A stretch of 64,000 bases of DNA from positions 16,381,922 through 16,445,921 of the forward strand of contig OZ023273.1 in assembly GCA_964007475.1 (NCBI GenBank), read 5' to 3'. Origin of the DNA: Hybos culiciformis (Eukaryota > Arthropoda > Insecta > Diptera > Hybotidae). Under the pieces are notes generated by a model. That model made no database searches and had not been told where the DNA came from. It saw only the letters and a program-made list of their open reading frames with translations. The position numbers and the translations under genes are program-made. Shown in pieces: positions 52,401 through 64,000 of this stretch. Position 1 is the first letter of the stretch, and the number at the start of each line of letters is the position of its first letter.

Positions 52401-53234
52401 ATTCGCATTTTCAGTCGATAAACTCTTTTTAAAACCTGAGTTTGAAGGAGATATAATATTAATACCGTCAAACAAAGTTCTTGTAGATGCTAATTTAGTA
52501 TGTCTTTTGTAAATTGTTTATACTTTGGTTCTTTTCAGTTTACTTTTAACAAAATACCCCAACATTTTTGGAGTATTTGAAACTAATCAATTGTTTTTCC
52601 TAGTACCCAATATCTATAGTTAAAGTAACTATTGATATAAGGTGTTTAAATATATAATTCTAATCTATAAAAAATTTATTATTTAATAAAATATCAATCG
52701 CATAAATAGAAGATTGTTACATACATAATCTAATATCTATGTATACTGAATTTTCTCTTTATTTAATTTTTATTCTATTATGCAATTAATTAAAATCCAT
52801 AAAAGAGAATCAAATTGAAAACATTGTGTCGCTTGATTATTTGATGAATAATAGTATTGGAAACCTTGACTTGGATATTTAATTTAATTTTAATTTATAT
52901 TGAGAAAACATTTCTTTCTTATCGATAATTGAATAATATCAGAACAGGAGAAAGCCAAGAGAAGCTGCAAGCAAGCTAACTTAATTTAAATCCATTTTTT
53001 TTCATCAAGTTCTGATGAAATTTATTCTTAAATCATAGCCATTATCATCCAATATGGTGCAAAATATAATGCCTTAATTTCCAAGTTGCTTAACATCGTT
53101 TTACTAAAACTATAAAGTCAGGATTAAAAACTCTGACCATTTTAATACACTTTATATATGTCTTATTTTGACAACTCTGAGTAAACAATAAATTTTAACT
53201 TCATTGTCGTAAAAATTTAAGAAACCAAAATTTT

Positions 53235-53273
53235 ATGCCTTCATGTAAGTACCTACTACTTACATGAAGGCAT
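53235..53273. repeat. Perfect 17-bp inverted repeat, 5-base loop
   Basis: ATGCCTTCATGTAAGTA at 53235-53251 pairs exactly with 53257-53273; the loop is CCTAC. It is too short for a typical animal miRNA precursor stem, and no neighbouring pairing was seen. Confidence 0.85.
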
Positions 53274-54340
53274 ATTAAATTTTTATTTTTCGTATAATTA
53301 TAATATCTATCGAGATTTTATAAGATATAAATTTGAATATAAAAAAAAAATTCGGATAAGTTTTAAAAATTTAAATAGTAAGGTTTAATTTTAATTAGTT
53401 AAAAAATGTGCGTCATTTAAAAGAAGTTTTTTTTGTTAGAATTAAGAAAATAGTGTCAGACAAACAAAGTTAAATTTTTTATATTTCAATTCATATTATT
53501 ATATTATTATTCTAAATATATAATATGTACATTCCATTCCAAATATTGTACAATCATAGATCCCGTATATGTCCATAATCCATAATATGTATATCCATAT
53601 GCAAACTGAATATTGTTATGTCGTAATTTAGAAAAATCTATATGCGTACATTATGTACATAAAATAACTTTGCTCATGATGAAGAAAAAATATTATACCT
53701 ACATACTTACTATGAAAATACTACTATTAGATTTTAAAAATGAATATTTTAAGTGATATTGAAATCGCATGTTTTAATTTTTGAATTCTGATTCTTATGA
53801 AAACTAAAATATATAATAATTAATATATTACATAAAATTTAATAACAAAGAAATATAATTTTATATATTGTTTTCATTTTCACACATGGCATGACAGAAT
53901 ACTTCGCGAATTTTAAGAATTTTTAATTGATATTTCTATCAAGGACTTCATAATTCAATATCTTACATATTAAATACATATTGAAATACATATTTATATA
54001 ATTTTGCTACTAATATCAATTTACTTTAGACACATGTTTTAATTTTTCTTTATGTATCACCACAATCACCATATGATTCTTACTTTAATCCTGAAGACAG
54101 TATCACGTAACGTTAAAAAATTTAAAATTGTCTTAACGACTCGGGTAATCATTCACGTTATTAACCTACCATTATATAAGAAAAAACATTTGTTTTCGAT
54201 ACATTTGTAGATAGCTTATAATTTGACAGTTTATAATTTGTTGAATTATCCAACAGATTCAATATTTTTTGAACAGTTTTTTCAATAATACAATAAAGGT
54301 AGGGTTAAAAATAATGTAGATAATATAGAAAAAAATTTTT

Positions 54341-54470
54341 TGGCAACGGCGTCATTACCTCAAGGCGCGTTCGGTCGTGGGTTCGATTCCCTTTTCGAGC
54401 TTGAATTTATCAAATTATTTCAGTTGCCCGTTTGGCTTAACCTAAATGTTTGTGTTGTTTTAGGAAAAGT
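54341..54470 (+). mobile_element. tRNA-derived SINE
   Basis: An A-box-like TGGCAACGGCG at 54341 and a perfect B box GGTTCGATTCC at 54380-54390 are spaced as in a tRNA, followed by GTGTTGTTTTAGG at 54452. The tRNA acceptor stem does not pair, so it is a retroposed SINE, not a tRNA gene. It is the best-preserved copy in the window. Confidence 0.6.
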
Positions 54471-54762
54471 TTATTAAACTCATGAAAATATATTCATTAA
54501 AAATAAAGCTTAATGCATACGCATTCGAAGTAAAAAAATTTCTAGACGTAGACTTAGACAAAATTTAAATAATATCACTTTTTCGGGACGTCTTTAAAAA
54601 TTTGTTTGACTTATAAAAATCGGTTCATTTCTAAGGAAGATAGAGCATTTCTCTACAAACAGTCTATTTCACTCTAGTGGCCTCTTAATAATATATATAA
54701 TAATAACTTAAATTTTTAATAACCAGAAATAGTGGAATTTGTAAATTTTATAATTTGCAATT

Positions 54763-54792
54763 TATAAAAAGTATAAAAAGTATAAAAAGTAT
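54763..54792. repeat. Tandem TATAAAAAG repeat
   Basis: Three adjacent copies of a 9-base unit. Confidence 0.7.
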
Positions 54793-57443
54793 ATTTTTAT
54801 ATATAGTATCTTCTCGCCAAAACTTTTTTCTATCTCATACCATAAGTACACACTTGTAATAATAAGCAAATTGTGCTTCTGTTCTTTCGAAAATTATTTT
54901 TCAAAGTAAAAAAAAATATGTTGATTTTGGATTTTTATTTATAAATTGATATTGTTATAAATAAAAAGTATACAGGGAAATTTAAATAGTGCGTTTTCTT
55001 AGTTCACGCACATAGATAAAATTACTTTATCCCTATACGGGAATATTATAAAAAAAAAGTTGAAAAAAGCGGGAATATTATATTAATTTGTCTTTAGCGG
55101 AATAAATTATATTTTATAATATAAATCTTATTATGTTTATAGCATATAAATTGTTTACAATTTTAGTATTCTGGTGATCCCTTTCCGGTTTTGATTTTCT
55201 TCCTCTTCAAAAAATTCAGATCTAACACTATTGCAAGAAATTATTTTACATACAGATACATAAGGTATATAATGTTTGTGGACATTATATCGGAAAAAAA
55301 CAAAAGTTAAATTAATAATGAATAGTTTACGAGATTCGGCAAAATTGGCAAAAACAAAAGGAATTCTTTCTTTAATATTAAGGTCAAAGTTCTAGACATT
55401 TTCTAAAAGTACGAAACAATCAAATTTTAATTTGAAACTTATATCATTAGGGTTTTATAGTTTTAGGTTATCCATGAGAGTTTATTTTTGTCCCTAGCGG
55501 CAATGGCACGGTGATCGAGGTGTAACATTATAATTTTTGAATTGTTATCATATATATAAGTTTTTGTCAAACAAAAAAGTCAGAAAAAAGTTATATTGAT
55601 CCGTATACTCGTTCGGTGAACCAATAATAAATTTCGATACCTTATATCGTGTAATAACAAATATTTGAATTTAAAAGATAATGAAAAAAAAAAAAAAAAA
55701 AACGATGGGCAAATTTATTTTTGATCTTGCAATAAATAAAATAAAATATTATATTGATAAAATTTTATCTAATTTGTAAATCAACAATATTGTGCATTTT
55801 TGTTTTCATTTGATAAAAATGTTTTTTTTGTCATTGGAAATAGTGAGGAAAATTTTTATTTTGAAAATTACAATAAAAAAATGTATAAGTTTTTGAAACA
55901 TAAAACACATATGATCTGCATACGCGATCATATTATTATGTTTCTTATGAATGTTTGTATTCATAAGATACGAATGTATTTGTAATGTTTTTAATTTTAC
56001 TATATGCTTGCTTTTTTCGTCTGTTGCTTTTATCTGAAAAAATAAAAACAAATCAATATAAATTAAATGAAGAGTGTTTATCTTTTTGTTATTGAGTAAA
56101 TAGTAAATTTTCATTATGGAGTATTGAAATAAATTAATCAGTTTCCGCAGATAAATTGTTCATCTACTATTCAATTTTAAAATCAGTTCCACAATTAATT
56201 GATTTTTTAAATAATCCTTTTGAATTTTGAAACTTTTGATACAGTCTATAAGTCTATAGTACACCCTATACTACACCCAACAGTCACTGATGCATTAAAG
56301 AACGGGAGAAGTAAATTGCTTGTGTCGTTTTCTTCAAAATCTTTGTTTATCTTCAAAATGTTCAATAAAAAACAATATTTCAATTAAATCCAATTTGTTC
56401 TTGTTTCTTATTTATAATTCCAATTTGATTTTTCCCAGGCCCGTTTCTGACATTTGGACTTTAAATTTTCGTGCTTAAATTTTATTTGCTTCTACATAAC
56501 TACTTAACAATCAAATAATACAAACTAGAATATAAAAAAATTGCTTATAAAACAAAAAATCACGACAACTTTAGTGAATTTTCCATTTTTTTACACAATT
56601 AAACAAGTCTCTGAAAACTATGCAACTGACCGCAAATTTTTCCTATTTTGCACTCAATTTATAAACATTTCCACATAATGTTATAAAGATTTCTTTTTTT
56701 TTATGTTTTGTTTTGAATGCAAAAGGGTCGTTTCTATAAAAATTTGATGGATTTGAAGGGCTGACAATATTTTTCCTTCAATTTTATAAATAATGTACAT
56801 TGCGTATACCTTCACGTTAGTATACATAAATTTGTGCATATATATATTTTATTTTTGATATTCTGAATGTGTTTGATTCGTGTAGTTTTGGAAGATCGTC
56901 TTTTTTGTGTGTTTTAAAATTTTTTATTTTGGTTTTCCATAATAAAAAACATTAAAAATATAGAAGTTCTCTACATAATTTGTATTCATAAAAAAATAAA
57001 ATAAGTTTTTGTTTTCTTCAAGCGGAAATTCTCCATCATGAGCGCAGGCAGAGCATAAATAAAAGCAAAATAAAAAATTATTTTTCAACAACAATTTTTT
57101 TATTATTCAATGAACCTTTCCGTTAGTGAGATCTCCACCCGCGTATTTTTATTTTGGTTTTTTTTTTTCAATATGTAAGTTGTTTTTTTTTTTGAGAAAA
57201 GATTTCATATTTTGATCAATAATAAAAATAAAAATTATATTTAAAAAAAAAACGATATTAATTTTAATAGAATTATTAAATTAAAGCAAAAAAAAAATTA
57301 AAATTAAGTGAAATTAAAAAGGATTGAAAAATATAAAAAAAAAACTTATATCAATGAAACAAAAACAAACTTAACCGTTTTTAAATTTATCGTAGTAAAA
57401 TATTATTAAATTTTTTTGTTGTGGAATTCTAGTCGACTACAGG

Positions 57444-60400
57444 ATGTATGTTAATGCCGAGAGTTCATTTATATCTGGTAAATAATTTTTCATATTGAAT
57501 TATTAAAGAATAATATTCCGAAGGAATTATTGACATTTAAGTATAATTTTTAAAGTGTTAGGTTTTAAAAGATTTTGTCAAATTTTATTAAGTACATTAT
57601 ATATTTTAATGCCCGGTAAATATTATATGTACCTCTACACGTAGTGAAGGTATTTATGTATTCCCCAATAGTTTACTCAATCTTTATTTTTTTGGCTGCT
57701 TATTTTATTTACATACATATATCTCTAATTGTGTTCGAAAAAAATTAATGTAAAATTAAAATTGCTTAATATGAGATATATTATAAGACAAAAACCTTGG
57801 ACTATATCATTTTTATTTCTATTGAATTTTTAATTTTTTTTAAGTAGGTATTTCTAATTTTAAATTACATATGCGATCTACTAAATTTTGGGATATATGA
57901 CGAATATGCCTTAAATTGTTTACTTTATCTTTATTATTTATATATAAAGTATTTTCAGTAGATGACGGTATTGAAATGACGAGTCGAACAAAAAATATAT
58001 ACCTAAGTTTTTGATCGAATATACTAGGGATTTGTGTTAACCTGCATGCACTAAACTTGCTATCCTTTAATAGTTACTTTAGTTTGACAAAGAGAGCTTG
58101 CAGGCACAGTGTTAAGTGTACAGCCAATTGAAAAATCTTAATTTATTTTTTTGATTTCCATAGAATCAAAAAATAACGTAGAATAAATTGGAAATGCTAG
58201 AGCTTATACAAATGATCCTTCAAATTGTTTTTGGTAAAAATTAAATTCAAATATTTTCCCTAAAATTTTGACTATAGATTCAATATAGAAAAATCAGACA
58301 GTAATATTAAATTTTCAAAATTATGGGTATGATTGATTATGTTGCATTAAATGTTATGTATTTTAGTTGTATATAATAAAGAGACCTCATGCTATGTAGT
58401 GTAGGTTTTTAAAGAACTCTAAATAATTATAAAATATAATCTCAAAAAAAAAAAATATTAATTTCATTTTCTTATAACTTTTTGTTGATTGAAGATGAAT
58501 ATATTACTTAATTAATCAAAAATAGTTTAATTAACATTTCATTAGCATCCTCGTTTGATGTGGGAAGATATTTGAACACGAAAATGCATAGGTTTTAGAA
58601 ATTTTAGAATTAAGTTATACATTTTTATGCAATTTTAATTAATTAAATTGGATGAATTAAAGAAAAAATTTATTAAAATTCTAAATTTCTAACAATGAAC
58701 GTTCTTATTTTATTGCGATAACCTCATTGTATTTCCACCGCATATAAAATTTTTTTTAATACTTTTTAAATATTATACATATTTTTTTTTATTATTTCTT
58801 TTGTTTGAAATATATTAAATATTATTTTATTTTTTTTTTTTTTAGATAATCCATATTATTTTTATAATGACAAGTCACCTAAAACACCAGAATCACCAAT
58901 TTCCAAAGGATTTTCATTTTTTAAACGAAGAAATTCTAAAAGTAATGGAAATAGTAGTCCTAATAAAACAACAGGGATATCAATTTCAAATACACGTCCA
59001 ATTAATTCTGCTACGTTAATCACAGATGCCACAGAATCATTAGGAAATCCAAGGGGTAGTCTTAATTCGTTAGGATTAAGTATAGTAAGTAATAAAATGC
59101 TTCAATATTCAGATTTATTTGTTTGTAAATATAATAAATATGAGTCAGTTTTTTTATTAAAAATAGTATATTTAAAATAGGAAGCCTAAAAAATAAATAG
59201 AGTTGGAAGATGTTATATACCAAATTTAAATTAATATTTGCAATTTTTAGAACACTATTTTATCACGAAATCAATTTAATTCTAACCTTCCAATTTTCCA
59301 AAAATTTTGTCATTAATTAATATTAAATACACTTAATATTTATTATTTGTTAATACTGAGTTAGAATAAATTGTTTCGTTTAACCAAAAAAATTAATTAA
59401 GAAATAAATTTTGATTATAGCTACCAAAGAAAAATTCTACTAAAAATATGAGGAAATTAGACTAAAGTTACTTTTTTTATATAAATAATCAAGTACTAGT
59501 ATAGAACAGATCGAATTTTAACAAATATTAATTTTAAATTTATTATTAATTAAGGATAATGGTCATGGTGGAAAATCATCAATTTATCGGAGATCTATTA
59601 ATCGCGATCGATTGGGATCATTTAATGAATCTATACATTACAGTAGTGAAATTGATGATGTATTCATTCACAATCCAAAGTCAGTTTAAAAATTAAATAA
59701 TATTTCGTTTTCAATTTATTTAATAAATTAATATTTTCTTAGTTCCGATATGTCACGAACATTACCGCTACCAAATCAAACAAGACGACATTCGTTTGGA
59801 AATTTTAATAATCGTACAATAGAGCAGAAAAGATGTACCCCAATATCTGATGAAGTTCCAAAAATGATGGCACCAAAACCACCAGTTTTATCCCCAGCTA
59901 AATATCGAACCAGGCGAAAAGGTAGGCTTAATTTTCCATTTTATTTATTTTATCACTTCGCTTAAAAATAAAACATTTTCAAATTTATGATACATATTTA
60001 TTAATGCAGATTTAAATCTTATTTAAAATTTATTATAAAATAATGTTTATAATAAAATTTGTTATTTATTTATTAAATAACTAAATTAAATTAATATTTG
60101 GTACAAAGCTTTTAAACATTACGTTTATTTTATCACGTTAAAGGCCATTTACTTCATTTCCACATTGTTTTCGTAATTTATATTTTGTTTTTTTTTAGAA
60201 AAGTTTACATAAACTAGAATCTCACCTTGCGTTAAAATATTAAATAAGTTGGTGCACCATTCAATTATGCTATTTTGTGTAAAAAGTGTGTGTAAACATT
60301 TCAAGTTGAAACGTTAAGAAGGTTACTATTTAAAAGTTGAAGCAGGCAGAGGTTTTTTCGCCCTCCACTAACTACCCTACCTATTTCCAACGATCCATCG

Positions 60401-63400
60401 GATTCGCTTTCTCGTTTGTCGTATATTTAAATCTAAATACACTACTGGCTTTTTTTTATAAAGTTCATATGTGTATATGTGTGTCTTAAATCGAACGAAA
60501 ATACCTCTGTGTATCTTATACTTATATCATATCAAGTAAGGACGCTAGAATTTTTTTTTGAAGTAACATAATCCCAATGCAAAAAAGTATTAAACCAGGA
60601 AGAAAAAATGAGGGAATAAATTTTGTAATTTGGATAAGACAAGACTGAATTTTGTGTAATGTATAATAAGGATAATTTATTTATAATTGAAATAAAACTG
60701 AAAGTACACATTTAGCTTGCCAGCTTTCAAGAATTTTCAAATTATATTTACATAAATTATAAATTTTTTTTAAATATTTATGTTGAGCTTTAAATGTGTC
60801 TTAAATATGAAAATGTGCGATTCCAATACTTTTCTTTATTGTGTACCAAAAGATTAATATATATAACGTACGTAATAAATATATCTAAATTACTTAAACA
60901 TATATATATATATATATATATATATCTATACTATTTTTATTATTTCAATTGATAAAATACTATATTAATATACATTTACATACATTTACATACATAAATA
61001 CTAACCTTTTTTTCTGATATAGTGAAATTCAAATTTTTTTTTTTATAAATTGAAGACAATCAAGACTTCACAAAATCTTAAGCATTTCCTCTTTTGATTG
61101 TGGGCGCATTATATTTTAAATCTTTTAACCAGACTAAATTCTTTTAATTTTGTAATTTTAGAGAATTGAACAAACTGTGTGCGTTTTTTTTTTTTTTTTT
61201 AACAAAAAATTACATTCATCCTGTTATTTTTATTATTTATTAGGGTAAATTTCTAGGCCTTAATATAATGATTAAAGGTTCAAAATTTTCACGTATACAC
61301 AAAAAAAAAAAAAAAAGAATTACATATTTAAAGAATTATATTTTTGTGTACTTTCATTAAGTGAAAATATAATTCATATATGAGTTTAACGCACTTAAAA
61401 AAAAACAAAATCAAAAAATATATAGTTAAATAGAAAACTTCATAGCACTTTAATTGAAAAAAATTATAAATTTGTTTCATATAATGTGATGTACAGATAA
61501 ATTCTTACATATTTAAATCAAGAAGGCCTTACTACTAACCTGGATATTATCTTCGATAATGAATTTTTTTCTTATTTTGGCTTAACTCAATATATTATTC
61601 AATGCAAAAGATTTGTTTCATCTTAATGCAGAAATAAATATTATGGATAAAAATTGTTATTGCAAAAATAAAGTGTTATGACGATACCTGTAAACACTGG
61701 TACCTTATATTTTACATATAACTGTTTCTTTGTATCATCGAAAAATAATTACTTAAAACTTAAAACTATACAAATTAGTAAGTGATTTCCGCTTCAAATA
61801 CTATAAAAAATCTATTAATAATTGCATCTTGTCATCATTATATATTTTTTTTTTGGTATCCATCATAACCGTGCCATGAATTGATTTTATCACTGAAATA
61901 AAAAAACTTTCAAAAAAATATTTTTATGTTATCGATAGAAAAAAGAAATAACTTTAATGATTCTAAAATACAAATTTTTTATGGAAAGGCGTTAGTATCT
62001 ATTTCCTTTTCAATAAAATTTTATATTTAGAACAGTGGAAATTATATTTCATAAATAATAATAATAATAATCTATTAATCTATTCTGAAGAAATAGATCA
62101 AAACTAGAAAATTATCACAATATACAAAAATTTGAATTTGTTTAACTGAAATTTTTAATTAAAAAAGATTCGCTTGTTTGTCCATTACTGGTTAGTAAAG
62201 AAAAAATTGATTTGGTGTTACACTGAAATCTTCTTATACCTAATATTAAAATATTGGTACAATTCTTTCTAATAGGGTTCAGATATTCTGTACCTTATAA
62301 TCCTAGAGACCATAGTAAATTGTAGAACGTCAAAATTAATACAAAACTTGCACAGGATTTTCGTTTATATATAAAAATATAGAAATTTTAGAAAACGTAT
62401 TTTAAATTAAATTTTTTTTAAATTAAATACATTTTTTTTTCATACATTATAAATATACCAAAAAAAAACCTATATTAATGTTCACGAATTGACTGCATTA
62501 TTGACAGGAAAATAATTATTAATATTGTCCAAATGAAAATAATGAAAAAATATATATATATATATATATATTATATATACATTTCTTCTTTTTTTAATTT
62601 TTTTTTAATATTTTTTTCATTAGGAAGAACCGTTAATAATAATAACATGTAATACGGAAGTTTCCCTTAATTAGTATGGAAATTTTCATTCTATTTTTGG
62701 ACAAAAATAACATTTCTTTGCAACCAATAAAAGTTTTATGTGCGTCTAATAAAAAATAAAAAAAAAAAAAACCAATATTGAATTTATTGACGGCTCCGAA
62801 AGAATATTAAAAAAAAAGTATAGATATTTATTTTCTCTGCAATATATTCTATATACTATGCACAATGAAATTCAATGAAATAAATATTATTATTTCAATT
62901 CTTTTGCCAGTAAATTTGTTTTCCTACAAAATTAAAGAATGAAAACTTATTATATGTATGAAAAAAAAAACTATATATGTACATATTTACAAAGGTTGAT
63001 GGCACGCTTCCATCCGTTAATAATAAAAACAAAAAAAAAAAAAAAGAAACAGCATACAAAAAACATAATTTTTTATTTACAGAATAAATTGATTTTTCCT
63101 CTAAAAATATTATTAAATTTTCATTGAAAATAATATTTTCAAAAAATTTCTTTGATTCAGTGTTGTATACATTCAATTAAAAATAGAAAAAGGGTAAATT
63201 TTTGCTAACAATTAATTTTTGAAATATGTATTAATGAAAAATCAAATTATTTATAAATTTTTTTTTTTTTTTAATTTGAAAAAACTTTTTATTTCTGAGT
63301 CAGATTTATTTTCTCAGTATTCGAGTTAGATTAATTTAATAATTTCTTCGTTAAACCAATCTTATCTTAACGTTGAACATTTCGAATCTATGCCATTCGT

Positions 63401-63616
63401 ACTTATTGTTATTTATAATTTAAAGATACAAGTAACACTTTAGAGATTGTGTCTACTATTCCTATTAATATTAAAAATTAACTCGAATTAAAAAAAAAAT
63501 TATTACAATTTCTAATTATAGAATTTTATGACTTAGAAAAGCGAGAAAAAGCAAAATCAGTAGCATATTTACAATTCATAAAAAATTTCTCTGGTTCCAT
63601 TAAAGTCACAAAGTAA
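57444..63616 (+). CDS. Unrecognised Ser/Asn-rich protein (gene model uncertain at both ends)
   Basis: Exons 58846-59084, 59555-59679 and 59743-59921 have clear splice borders and consistent phase. They encode text such as SPKTPESPISKGFSFFKRR, SSIYRRSINRDRLGSFNESI and MSRTLPLPNQTRRHSFGNF, then PKPPVLSPAKYRTRRK. The composition (Ser, Asn, Pro and basic clusters with RRNS/RRHS-type sites) suggests a disordered, phosphorylated region of a larger signalling or scaffold protein; I do not recognise the family. A candidate first exon, 57444-57477 (MYVNAESSFIS, donor GTAAAT), fits in phase. A candidate last exon, 63522-63616, adds EFYDLEKREKAKSVAYLQF and more, to a TAA; alternatively it splices at GTAAAG (63613) and the gene continues beyond the window. 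A competing mini-exon at 60199-60212 would end the protein after EKFT. Confidence 0.6.
57478..58845 (+). other. Proposed first intron of the Ser/Asn-rich gene
   Basis: 1.4 kb, AT-rich, ending in a T-rich tract and TTTAG at 58845. No other feature seen. Confidence 0.45.
59085..59554 (+). other. Intron of the Ser/Asn-rich gene (470 bp)
   Basis: Donor GTAAGT at 59085, acceptor AATTAAG ending 59554. Nothing else seen. Confidence 0.7.
60901..60925. repeat. (TA)n microsatellite
   Basis: About 12 TA dinucleotides in a row. Confidence 0.9.
62550..62579. repeat. (TA)n microsatellite
   Basis: About 14 TA units with one interruption. Confidence 0.85.
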
Positions 63617-64000
63617 AGTAAAACTTAAATTAACATAGATTATATATTATATGTTATTAAATCAATCCTATTATTTACCTTTAATTCTTATAAATAAAAT
63701 AATAAATTAAAAACTCTTGATTGGCCGAATATATTTTAGGACCTCAAAATAATAAAATTATACAAAAAAAAAACACTCCCAGGTGTAACGAAAGAGTCGG
63801 ATTTTCATAAATACCTCAAAATAATAAATCTCGATTTTCGGAAAGTAAAAATGAAACGCATAAAAATATAAAGTTAACAATGTCCCTTAAAATAATTAAA
63901 AAAAGATCCTACAAATATAATGTTATACGTACAAGAAGAAAAAAACAAAATTTAATTAATCTTATCACGTATTATTGATAAAAAAAAATGTTTCCTTTTA
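63617..64000. other. Right edge of window
   Basis: AT-rich sequence after the last candidate exon. I see no feature in it; it may be intron if the gene continues. Confidence 0.5.

Larger units (their letters stand above)
46490..57443. other. Long gene-free interval upstream of SCYL1
   Basis: About 11 kb between divergent genes. I see a perfect 17-bp hairpin (53235-53273), a SINE (54341-54470) and a short tandem repeat (54763-54792). SCYL1 promoter and 5' UTR should lie just above 46490, but no motif stands out. Overlapping open frames on both strands at 55800-56114 are AT-rich and unlikely to be coding. Confidence 0.65.
59922..63521 (+). other. Intron or 3' flank of the Ser/Asn-rich gene
   Basis: 3.6 kb, donor GTAGGC at 59922. 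It contains (TA)n tracts at 60901-60925 and about 62550-62579 and a less AT-rich patch near 60340-60420. Overlapping open frames at 62895-63176 are not credible genes. If the mini-exon at 60199 is real, most of this is intergenic. Confidence 0.5.

Noticed and set aside
54341..54412. Functional tRNA gene
   Set aside because: A and B boxes are present but no acceptor stem or convincing cloverleaf can be paired; SINE explains it better.
55800..56114. Overlapping frames on both strands
   Set aside because: AT-rich low-complexity translation, no family text; mutual antisense overlap is a composition effect.
1..64000. CRISPR array, prokaryotic operon, rRNA or viral insertion
   Set aside because: No regularly spaced repeats, no rRNA core text and no viral protein text; all supported genes are spliced animal genes.

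Overview
The window is eukaryotic nuclear DNA, very AT-rich (roughly three quarters A+T by eye), with many short GT-AG introns, homopolymer runs and small DNA transposons. The gene models match animal genes, and the protein sequences together with the base composition suggest an insect; I cannot name the species. No bacterial, viral or organellar gene was recognised.

Layout. (1) 1-21.7 kb, plus strand: a PAQR4-type membrane receptor/hydrolase gene whose 5' end lies outside the window. Its seven visible coding exons join in phase to a stop at 21696-21698. Introns of 5.7 and 11.1 kb carry hAT-like elements, a foldback element and a three-level transposon nest at 15150-16629. (2) 21.7-29.1 kb: intergenic, with simple repeats and a cluster of small inverted-repeat elements. 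(3) 29.1-31.0 kb, plus: CRLS1 cardiolipin synthase, four exons, complete. (4) 31.6-32.9 kb, minus: NDUFAF1 (CIA30), four exons, complete, tail-to-tail with CRLS1. (5) 33.0-34.3 kb: three small inverted-repeat elements upstream of NDUFAF1, one a hAT MITE with perfect 8-bp target duplications 71 bp from the start codon. (6) 34.8-37.8 kb, plus: GNPNAT1, with two certain exons and a proposed six-base first coding exon. (7) 40.9-46.5 kb, minus: SCYL1 pseudokinase, 12 exons, 811 codons, complete. (8) 46.5-57.4 kb: no recognisable gene; one tRNA-derived SINE. (9) 57.4-63.6 kb, plus: exons of a Ser/Asn-rich protein that I do not recognise.

The genes are ordinary housekeeping functions and do not form an operon or a pathway. 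CRLS1 (inner-membrane lipid) and NDUFAF1 (complex I assembly) both serve mitochondria, GNPNAT1 makes UDP-GlcNAc precursor, and SCYL1 and PAQR4 belong to Golgi/secretory membranes. I found no credible new multi-gene system. The most unusual DNA is the transposon nest with a perfect 136-bp-arm palindrome, the inverted-repeat elements clustered upstream of NDUFAF1, and a 63-base stop-free in-frame intron in SCYL1. All exon boundaries were read by eye from splice signals and reading frame, without transcript evidence.
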